This document shows positions 6,845 to 12,215 of a stretch of DNA of 12,215 bases, in pieces; the stretch's first letter is position 1; each line of letters starts with the position of its first letter. The notes below the pieces were generated by a model. That model was not told where the DNA came from and searched no databases. It saw nothing but the letters and a program-made list of their open reading frames with translations. Origin of the DNA: Alphaproteobacteria bacterium (GTDB taxonomy: Bacteria > Pseudomonadota > Alphaproteobacteria > Puniceispirillales > Puniceispirillaceae); contig JADHLK010000032.1 of the NCBI GenBank assembly GCA_016780695.1, positions 1-12,215 on the forward strand, written 5' to 3'. The position numbers were made by a program, and so were the translations under genes.

Positions 6845-7742
6845 TGAAATCTAGGTCCCAGCTGCTATAGCGGGCCGGATCATTCATCCAGTCCTTGCGC
6901 AGCTTGACATGGCTGATGAGATGCACACGCCGCCCCAGCAATTCTTCCAGCTCCAGCCGGGCGGACTGGCCAATGCGGCGCAGCGTTTGCCCGCCCTTGC
7001 CCAGAATAATGCCGCGATGCCCTTCTCTGGCGACAAAGACTGACACCCTTATCTCAGCACTGCCATCTTCGCGTTCTGTCCATTTTTCGGTTTCAACAGT
7101 CAGCTGGTAGGGCAGTTCCTGATGCAGGTTCAAGAACAGCTTTTCGCGCATGATTTCAGCAGCCAGCATCCTCTCCGGCAAGTCGGACAGCGCCTCGGGG
7201 TCAAACAGATGCGGGCCGACCGGCATTTTTTTCGCCAGCCAAGCCTGCAAATCAGCCACCCCATGACCGGCGCTGGCCGAGATCATGAAAACCCGCTCAA
7301 ACTCTGCCAGTTTCGACAGCTCCGCTGCCCGTTCAAGGAGGCGTTCCGGCGGGGCCAGATCAATTTTGTTCAGCACCAATGCCGCCGGTTGTCCGCGCAC
7401 CGCCAGCTTTTCGGCAATTGCCTGCGTTTCTGCATCCAGCTGCTTGCGGGCCACATCATGCAGGAGCAACAGCTGATCCGCATCCTCGGCCCCTTGCCAG
7501 GCGGCATGGACCATTGCCCTATCCAGCCGCCGCTTGGGCTGGAAAATTCCCGGCGTATCCACAAAGATGATTTGTGTTTCCCGGTCCATCAAGATACCGC
7601 GCACCCGTGATCGGGTCGTCTGCACCTTGGGCGTAACAATAGAGACTTTTGCCCCTACCATCTGATTCATCAATGTTGATTTGCCGGCATTGGGCGCGCC
7701 CAGCAGGGCAACAAAACCGGCACGGGTCGGGCTGTCAGCCAT
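6837..7742 (-). CDS. era: GTPase Era, 30S ribosome assembly factor
   Basis: Era is a GTP-binding protein that binds the 3' end of 16S rRNA and assists late 30S subunit maturation, linking ribosome assembly to growth. The 301-residue protein shows the Ras-like GTPase motifs in order: G1 GAPNAGKS (15-22), a G2-region TTRSRVRG (42-49), G3 DTPG (62-65), G4 NKID (125-128) and G5 SAS (155-157). The C-terminal KH domain includes GKGG at 248-251 in REGHRGIILGKGGQTLRRIG. The start overlaps the end of rnc by 8 bp (ATGGCTGA) and its own end overlaps recO by 8 bp. The ribosome binding site lies inside rnc (AGGA-type bases just before the ATG). The rnc-era-recO order is widely conserved in bacteria, and RNase III and Era both act in rRNA maturation. 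Confidence 0.97.
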   Translation of the reverse strand: MADSPTRAGFVALLGAPNAGKSTLMNQMVGAKVSIVTPKVQTTRSRVRGILMDRETQIIFVDTPGIFQPKRRLDRAMVHAAWQGAEDADQLLLLHDVARKQLDAETQAIAEKLAVRGQPAALVLNKIDLAPPERLLERAAELSKLAEFERVFMISASAGHGVADLQAWLAKKMPVGPHLFDPEALSDLPERMLAAEIMREKLFLNLHQELPYQLTVETEKWTEREDGSAEIRVSVFVAREGHRGIILGKGGQTLRRIGQSARLELEELLGRRVHLISHVKLRKDWMNDPARYSSWDLDFNA

Positions 7743-8409
7743 TTTCCTGTCCTGTCAAAATAGCCAGCAGGGCTTGGGCAGCCGCGCTTTCAGCTGCTTT
7801 TTTATTGCCCCCGCTGCCACTGGCGGTTTGCTTATTCGGCAAGGAGACCACGACCTCAAAGGTCAGCGAATGTTCCGGCCCGCTGCGCCCGGTCACCTCA
7901 TACTTTACCGGGCCAAGTGATCTGGCATCTACATATTCCTGCAAGGCTGATTTCGGGTTGGTCAGGGCTGCCAAGGGCGGTTCTGCCTGCCAGTCAAAAA
8001 AGCGCAATACCATCTGTTCTGCCGCCTCCCAGCCACCATCCAGCCAGACCGCCGCCAGCACCGCCTCTACAACATCGGACAGGATAGAGGCCCGATCTGT
8101 GAGCTGGTTACCTTTTTCCGCCTGAATATAGCTGGCCAGCTGCAGCTGCTGGGCAATCAAGGCCAGATAATTTTGCTGGGCCAGATGATGAAAGCGGGTG
8201 GAAAGCTGGCCCTGATCTTCTGCTGGAAAGGCTTTGTAGAGCGCATCCGCCAAAACCAGCCCTAAAACCCGGTCTCCCAGAAATTCCAGCCGCTCATAGG
8301 TTTTGTCCACCCGCAGGCTGCGATGCGTCAATGCCATTTCCAGCAAGGACAGATCAGTGAATTGATAGCCCAGTTTGGTTTCCAGCTGGCTGAGCGGACC
8401 GACTGCCAT
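7735..8409 (-). CDS. rnc: Ribonuclease III
   Basis: RNase III cuts double-stranded RNA, processing the rRNA precursor and many mRNAs. The 224-residue protein has a catalytic domain with the signature ERLEFLGDRVL at 39-49 and the four acidic metal ligands E42, D46, D112 and E115 at the expected spacing. From about residue 150 a double-stranded-RNA-binding domain follows (NPKSALQEYV, then HSLTFEVVV and the terminal NKKAAESAAAQALL helix). I place the start at the ATG at 8409 rather than the TTG one codon earlier. An AGGG (complement of 8417-8420) lies seven bases before that ATG, and the lepB stop and this ATG form TGATG, a classic coupling junction. The end overlaps era by 8 bp. Confidence 0.96.
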   Translation of the reverse strand: MAVGPLSQLETKLGYQFTDLSLLEMALTHRSLRVDKTYERLEFLGDRVLGLVLADALYKAFPAEDQGQLSTRFHHLAQQNYLALIAQQLQLASYIQAEKGNQLTDRASILSDVVEAVLAAVWLDGGWEAAEQMVLRFFDWQAEPPLAALTNPKSALQEYVDARSLGPVKYEVTGRSGPEHSLTFEVVVSLPNKQTASGSGGNKKAAESAAAQALLAILTGQENG

Positions 8410-9161
8410 CAATTTACCCTATTGCCGATGCGTTCAAAGCGAATAGCCAGTGGCCATTTCCAGATTTCCCAGAAACGGGCTGAACTGTCATGGCTGAAAA
8501 ACAGGAATTCGGCGCGGCCTATGAGATTGGCAGCTGGCACGAACCCGACCGAGGCTGTGCGGCTGTCGCGGCTATTATCACGGTTATCGCCCATCATGAA
8601 ATAATGCCCGGCCGGCACGGTAAATTCCGGCGTATTATCCAGCCGCAAAGTATCACTGATTTCCTGAATGGAATGGCTGTGGCCATCGGCAAATTTTTCC
8701 TCATAGAGGTTGGCTGTCATGCTGGACAGGCCGCTATTATAGGATTGCTGGCCAATCAGGCGGCGCGTCGCAGCGACCCCGTTAATATACAGAATACCCG
8801 CCTTGACCTGTAGGCGATCCCCCGGCAGGCCGACCACCCGCTTGATATAATCAACCGTTACATCTGACGGCAGGCGAAAGACTGCGACATCGCCGCGCTC
8901 CGGCTGGCTGGCCAAAACCCGCCCGGAAAAGGGGATCAGGCCCAGCGGAAAGGAATAGCGCGAATAGCCATAGCTGTATTTTGAGACAAAAAGATAATCC
9001 CCGACCAGCAAAGTCGGTATCATCGACCCGGACGGAATATTGAACGGCTCAGCAATAAAGGATCGAAAGGACAGGGCCAGCACCCCGGCAATCAGCAAGG
9101 TGCGGAAAGTCTCGCCAATAGCTGACTTTTCCTTGGTCTCTTTAACCGACTTGTTACGCAT
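8409..9161 (-). CDS. lepB: Signal peptidase I
   Basis: LepB is the inner-membrane serine/lysine protease that removes signal peptides from secreted proteins in the periplasm. With the ATG at 9161 the protein has 250 residues. A basic N-terminal tail is followed by one membrane segment at about 20-36 (RTLLIAGVLALSFRSFI). The catalytic site follows: S46 in NIPSGSMIPTL (box B) and K107 in VDYIKRVVGLPGD (box D). Box E, GDNRDNSRDSR, is at 191-201. A GTG 13 codons upstream (9200) would give a longer protein, but the ATG at 9161 has AGGGA seven bases before it, so I chose the ATG. The gene sits 66 bp after acpS and is coupled to rnc through TGATG. A single membrane segment is normal for the alphaproteobacterial form. 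Confidence 0.96.
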   Translation of the reverse strand: MRNKSVKETKEKSAIGETFRTLLIAGVLALSFRSFIAEPFNIPSGSMIPTLLVGDYLFVSKYSYGYSRYSFPLGLIPFSGRVLASQPERGDVAVFRLPSDVTVDYIKRVVGLPGDRLQVKAGILYINGVAATRRLIGQQSYNSGLSSMTANLYEEKFADGHSHSIQEISDTLRLDNTPEFTVPAGHYFMMGDNRDNSRDSRTASVGFVPAANLIGRAEFLFFSHDSSARFWEIWKWPLAIRFERIGNRVN

Positions 9162-9168
9162 CTGAAAA

Positions 9169-9173
9169 TCCCT
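9169..9173 (-). promoter_or_regulatory. Ribosome binding site that sets the lepB start
   Basis: On the minus strand AGGGA stands seven bases before the ATG at 9161. The upstream in-frame GTG at 9200 has no such sequence close to it, so this site supports the shorter LepB. Confidence 0.6.
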
Positions 9174-9227
9174 GGGTTCGCAAGACTGGCATAAAATCAC
9201 TGTGCTGTATTGTTCGGCTCCGGCCTG

Positions 9228-9653
9228 TCAGCCTGTCTGTCCGGGCCGGGCAGCCAGAACCACAAAGGCCGAGGCAAGCGGAAACTCATCACTCAGCGAT
9301 ATATGAATATCTGCTTCCCAGCCGGGGGGCAACCATTCTGCCAGCTTTTCTGCACAGGCCCCGCCCAGCCGCAACTGCGGGGGCGAGCGCTGGAGAGAGC
9401 CTTTCGGGGCGTTGGTGACCTCAGCATGATGCCAGCGCATACCGCTTTGATCCCGGCCTGCAAAGGCTTTGAATACCGCCTCCTTGGCTGCAAAGCGTTT
9501 TGCCAGATAAGCTGTTTTGCCAGCCCCCCTCTTGTCGGCTTCCCGGCGTTCAGCAGCAGTGAACACCCGCTTTTCAAACCGGCTGCCGTGCCGGGACAGG
9601 GTCTTTTCAATGCGCCTGATGTCGCAAATATCATGGCCGATGCCCAAAATCAT
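9228..9653 (-). CDS. acpS: Holo-[acyl-carrier-protein] synthase
   Basis: AcpS transfers 4'-phosphopantetheine from coenzyme A to the serine of apo-ACP, activating it for fatty-acid synthesis. The 141-residue protein, at the long end of the normal range, begins MILGIGHDICDIRRIEK, with the metal-binding aspartate D8. The second signature is FAAKEAVFKAF at 54-64, with the ligand E58. A third conserved stretch is IHISLSDEFPLASAFVV near 117-132. The ATG at 9653 lies one base after the pdxJ stop and is preceded by AGGA inside the pdxJ end, so it is very probably co-translated with pdxJ. pdxJ-acpS pairing is common in proteobacteria. The protein family normally acts as a trimer in the cytoplasm. Confidence 0.95.
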   Translation of the reverse strand: MILGIGHDICDIRRIEKTLSRHGSRFEKRVFTAAERREADKRGAGKTAYLAKRFAAKEAVFKAFAGRDQSGMRWHHAEVTNAPKGSLQRSPPQLRLGGACAEKLAEWLPPGWEADIHISLSDEFPLASAFVVLAARPGQTG

Positions 9654-9654
9654 C

Positions 9655-10401
9655 TCAGGCTTTCCTGTCCGGCTGGCGGGCAGCCTCCATCAATCGGCGC
9701 ATCTCGGCAATAGCCTCTTCCAGCCCGCTGAAAATTGCCGCCCCTATTAGGAAATGCCCGATATTCAGCTCCACTATCTGGGGAATCGCCGCAATCGGCC
9801 CGACCGTATCATAGCCGAGCCCGTGCCCGGCATGAACCTCCATCCCGGCCGCCTCCGCCAGCTCGGCACCGCGGGCTATATCCAGACTGGCCTTGATCCG
9901 GTCCGGCCCGGCTGGCAGATCGCAATAGCGCCCGGTATGCAGCTCTACAATATCAGCCCCAATTTCAGCAGCAGCGGTGATCTGTTTTTCTTCTGCCTCA
10001 ATGAACAGGGAAACCCGCATCCCCTGCCCTTTCAGCTGATCCGTGACAGCGGCCAGCCGCGGCTTCTGCCCGGCGACTTCCAGCCCGCCCTCGGTGGTAA
10101 TCTCGGCCCGGTTTTCCGGCACCAGACAACAGGCATTAGGCTTTATGCGGCAAGCAATCGCGACCATCTCGTCGGTTGCGCCCATCTCAAAATTAAGCGG
10201 CAAGCTGATCTGTTCTTTCAGCGCGGCCATATCAGCATCCTTGATATGACGGCGGTCCTCACGCAGATGCGCTGTAATGCCATCAGCACCGGCCTCTTCT
10301 GCCAGACGCGCGGCGGCCACCGGATCAGGCCAGAACCCGCCCCGCGCATTACGCAGCGTGGCAACATGATCAATATTCACCCCAAGGCGCAGCCTATCCA
10401 T
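9655..10401 (-). CDS. pdxJ: Pyridoxine 5'-phosphate synthase
   Basis: PdxJ condenses 1-deoxy-D-xylulose 5-phosphate with 3-amino-2-oxopropyl phosphate to form pyridoxine 5'-phosphate, closing the DXP-dependent vitamin B6 route. From the ATG at 10401 the protein has 248 residues, the usual size, and starts MDRLRLGVNIDHVATLRNAR. The catalytic residues fall at H45 (ITAHLREDRRHI), E72 (NFEMGATDEM) and H193 (VHAGHGLGYD), the same numbers as in E. coli. The reading frame stays open upstream to 10521, but those 40 extra residues lie over the preceding DUF2062 gene and resemble no PdxJ, so I rejected them. The ATG overlaps the upstream stop by 8 bp (ATGGATAG), with an AGAAGG-type ribosome binding site inside that gene. 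Confidence 0.96.
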   Translation of the reverse strand: MDRLRLGVNIDHVATLRNARGGFWPDPVAAARLAEEAGADGITAHLREDRRHIKDADMAALKEQISLPLNFEMGATDEMVAIACRIKPNACCLVPENRAEITTEGGLEVAGQKPRLAAVTDQLKGQGMRVSLFIEAEEKQITAAAEIGADIVELHTGRYCDLPAGPDRIKASLDIARGAELAEAAGMEVHAGHGLGYDTVGPIAAIPQIVELNIGHFLIGAAIFSGLEEAIAEMRRLMEAARQPDRKA

Positions 10402-10993
10402 TATCCAGCCCTTCTTCATCTGTGGTTTTGGGTTCTGCCTGTCTGGCCGCAGCGCGGCGTTGGGATTGGCGCAGGGATTGCCGCTGACGCCAGGCTCGCC
10501 GCCAGGCTGATACGATAACATAGCTCAACCCGAATAGCGGCACGCCAACCAGCACCATCAAGGCTATCGAGCCGACTGCCCAAGGCACCATCAAAGCCAG
10601 CGGCTGCAACCAGATTTCTTGAACTTCTGCGGGCGGCTTACCACCAGTCAGGCCAAAATGATACAGAATCCTGCGGCCAGTTCGCAGGCTGGCCAGCCAA
10701 AATAGCGGAAAAGTCCAGGGATTGCCAACCAGCGTTGCCACGGCAGAAACCAGCACATTGCCGCGCAACAGCCAGGCCAGCAACCCGGCCAGCAAGAAAT
10801 GAAACCCGACAAAAGGCGTAAAAGAGACCACTACCCCGCAGGTGAACCCGATGGCGAGCGAATAATCTGAGCCGGGCAGCCTGATAAGACGTTGCTTCAG
10901 ATAGGAAAAAGCGCGGCGAAAGCCGGTTTTTGGCCAGAGCCAACCCAGCACCCGATCCCTGATATCCAACGGCTTGCGGCGGCGAAACAGCAT
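10394..10993 (-). CDS. DUF2062 membrane protein of unknown function
   Basis: The 199-residue protein matches the DUF2062 family by its pattern. A basic amphipathic N-terminus (MLFRRRKPLDIRDRVLGWLW) is followed by hydrophobic stretches at about 44-77, 78-101 and 133-165. The family-like motifs FTPFVGFHF (58-66) and GNPWTFPLFW (90-99) lie within them. The tail from 165 is strongly basic, then acidic (RRAWRQRQSLRQSQRRAAAR, later TTDEEGLDNG), and probably cytoplasmic. It is presumably an inner-membrane protein. No function is established for the family to my knowledge. It lies between rsh and pdxJ, a position I recall for this family in other alphaproteobacteria. Its ATG follows AGGGG at eight bases, part of the self-complementary GGGGCCCC at 10998-11005. 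The gene starts 27 bp after the rsh stop and its end overlaps pdxJ by 8 bp. Confidence 0.85.
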   Translation of the reverse strand: MLFRRRKPLDIRDRVLGWLWPKTGFRRAFSYLKQRLIRLPGSDYSLAIGFTCGVVVSFTPFVGFHFLLAGLLAWLLRGNVLVSAVATLVGNPWTFPLFWLASLRTGRRILYHFGLTGGKPPAEVQEIWLQPLALMVPWAVGSIALMVLVGVPLFGLSYVIVSAWRRAWRQRQSLRQSQRRAAARQAEPKTTDEEGLDNG

Positions 10994-11020
10994 TTATGGG
11001 GCCCCTTTCCCGGAAATCGG

Positions 11021-12215
11021 CTAATAGCTGTCGCGCTCAACTGTTTCGATATATTGGTTTGTGCCCAATACCGCGATAATGGATTGCAAATGCTGCCTGT
11101 CACGCACATCGATATCCAGCGTGAAGGTAAAGAAATCCACTGACCGTTCAATCAGCTGGATAAAGGAAATATTGCCGCCCTGCTGGCCAATCACCGTGCA
11201 GAGCGCGGCCAGCGCCCCCGGCTCATTGAACAACACACAGCGAATCCGCCCGGAATGCAGCTGTGCCCCGGTCTGGCCCCAACCGACCTTCATCCAGAGT
11301 TCCGGGGCACTGACAAATTTGGTAAGCGTGCTGCATCCGTCCTTATGAATAGTCAGCCCCTTGCCGGTGGTCATGATGCCGACAATTTCATCACCGGGGA
11401 GCGGATAGCAGCATTTTGCCATATGCACCGCCATCCCTTCGCTGAGCCCGTCAATATTCAGCGCGGTATCCGGGCGGGCTTTGCGCGCGGCTTCCTTTTC
11501 GGTAGTCTTTTTTGCCCCGCCAGTGGTGGCCAGGGCCGGATAGAGCCGTTCAAACACCTGTTTGGCCTGCGTATCCCCGGTGCCTATTTTTTCATACAAC
11601 TCTTCCAGGCGGGTCACGCCAAATCCAGACAATACCCCGGAAATATCCTTTTCAGAATATTGCTTTTTGTGAAACCGGTATTCCTTGGCCAGCAAGGATT
11701 GCCCAATACGGCTAAATTCCTGCTGGCGCTGTGATCTGGTAAAGCGCCGTATAGCTGATTTGGCCCGGCCAGTTGCGACAAACTCCTCCCAGTCCGGGCG
11801 TGGCTGGGCGGTTTCATCTGTCAGGATACGAACCTGATCGCCGTTGGCCAGCTCAGTGGCCAGCTGCCGCTTCTTGTCATTGATCAAAACACCGACACAG
11901 TGATCGCCTATCTTGGAATGCACCGCATAGGCAAAATCCACGGCTGTCGCGCCTTTTGGCAGGCTAATCAAATCACCGCGGGGGGTGAAGCAAAAGACCT
12001 GGTCCGCATACATTTCCATCTTGCTGTGTTCCAGCAAATCCTCTGCCCCGCTGCTAAGCTCTATCAGCTGCATCATTTCCTGCACCCAACCAAAAACCGC
12101 AGCCTCTCTGGTCTCACGCAGGGATTTATAATCCCAATGAGCGGCTACACCGCGCTCAGCCACATCATGCAGTTCCGGCGTGCGGATCTGAATCTCAATA
12201 CGCCTGTTCATCGGC
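11021..12215 (-). CDS. rsh: RelA/SpoT homologue, (p)ppGpp synthetase/hydrolase, C-terminal part (gene runs off the right edge)
   Basis: Long RSH proteins make and destroy the alarmone (p)ppGpp in the stringent response. About 398 C-terminal residues are present, and the frame is open to the edge, so the hydrolase and most of the synthetase domain lie outside the window. Counting from the methionine at 12211, the end of the synthetase domain is RRIEIQIRTPELHDVAERGV, then HWDYK. A TGS domain spans about 70-132 (VFCFTPRGDLISLPKGATAV). A conserved Cys/His region follows, with H263, C267, C268, H289 and C293 in and after HMAKCCYPLPGDEIVG. An ACT domain occupies about 322-396. Alphaproteobacteria usually have one bifunctional long RSH, so this is probably both synthetase and hydrolase, but the deciding HD and synthetase residues cannot be checked here. 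It is the most upstream operon gene visible. Confidence 0.93.
   Translation of the reverse strand, partial: PMNRRIEIQIRTPELHDVAERGVAAHWDYKSLRETREAAVFGWVQEMMQLIELSSGAEDLLEHSKMEMYADQVFCFTPRGDLISLPKGATAVDFAYAVHSKIGDHCVGVLINDKKRQLATELANGDQVRILTDETAQPRPDWEEFVATGRAKSAIRRFTRSQRQQEFSRIGQSLLAKEYRFHKKQYSEKDISGVLSGFGVTRLEELYEKIGTGDTQAKQVFERLYPALATTGGAKKTTEKEAARKARPDTALNIDGLSEGMAVHMAKCCYPLPGDEIVGIMTTGKGLTIHKDGCSTLTKFVSAPELWMKVGWGQTGAQLHSGRIRCVLFNEPGALAALCTVIGQQGGNISFIQLIERSVDFFTFTLDIDVRDRQHLQSIIAVLGTNQYIETVERDSY

Noticed and set aside
9754..10518. A 254-residue open frame on the plus strand opposite pdxJ and the DUF2062 gene
   Set aside because: It is fully antisense to two well-supported genes, has no recognisable domain and no ribosome binding site, and is explained by the codon bias of the real genes.
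10402..10521. N-terminal extension of pdxJ by 40 residues
   Set aside because: The extension overlaps the DUF2062 gene, has no PdxJ similarity, and the ATG at 10401 gives the family's normal length and catalytic numbering.
11255..11734. A 159-residue open frame on the plus strand opposite rsh
   Set aside because: It lies inside a clear RSH coding sequence on the other strand and shows no protein-family features.
1..12215. A hidden mobile element, CRISPR array, toxin-antitoxin pair or defence locus
   Set aside because: Every stretch over 180 bp is covered by a recognised housekeeping gene or gene of conserved context, and no direct-repeat arrays, terminal inverted repeats or transposase-like frames were seen.

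Overview
The window looks like a chromosomal housekeeping segment of an alphaproteobacterium. Three things point that way. The minus-strand order rsh - DUF2062 gene - pdxJ - acpS - lepB - rnc - era - recO - parC is a familiar alphaproteobacterial cluster. HemB has the aspartate-rich, magnesium-type metal motif. The ProS N-terminus is of the alphaproteobacterial kind. Base composition appears moderately GC-rich and even throughout (judged by eye). I cannot place it below class level; a marine lineage such as SAR116 is possible, but nothing here proves it.

Layout. At the left edge is the 5' part of proS on the minus strand (1-373). A 180-bp divergent intergenic region (374-553) holds a perfect 17-bp palindrome and two weaker dyads. 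The plus strand then carries hemB (554-1561), a 174-bp gap with a 12-bp stem-loop close to the next gene, ilvA (1736-2965) and bpt (3008-3739). These genes make porphobilinogen for tetrapyrroles, deaminate threonine to 2-oxobutanoate, and tag proteins for the N-degron pathway. They share a strand but no obvious function.

The plus-strand genes converge on a long minus-strand operon that runs from the right edge to 3820. In transcription order it is rsh (C-terminal part only), a DUF2062 membrane protein, pdxJ (vitamin B6), acpS (acyl carrier protein activation), lepB (signal peptidase I), rnc (RNase III), era (ribosome-assembly GTPase), recO (recombinational repair) and parC (topoisomerase IV subunit A). 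Gaps are 66 bp or less. Three junctions are 8-bp overlaps of the form ATG-NN-stop and one is TGATG, so much of the operon is probably translationally coupled. A modest stem-loop followed by a T-rich run in the 80-bp convergent gap may end it.

No mobile element, CRISPR array, tRNA or rRNA gene, phage gene or defence system is visible, and I found no previously undescribed system. The items most worth a second look are the palindrome between proS and hemB, the leader hairpin before ilvA, and the repeated overlap architecture of the operon. Several starts were moved from the longest possible reading frame (parC, rnc, lepB, pdxJ); the reasons are in the entries.
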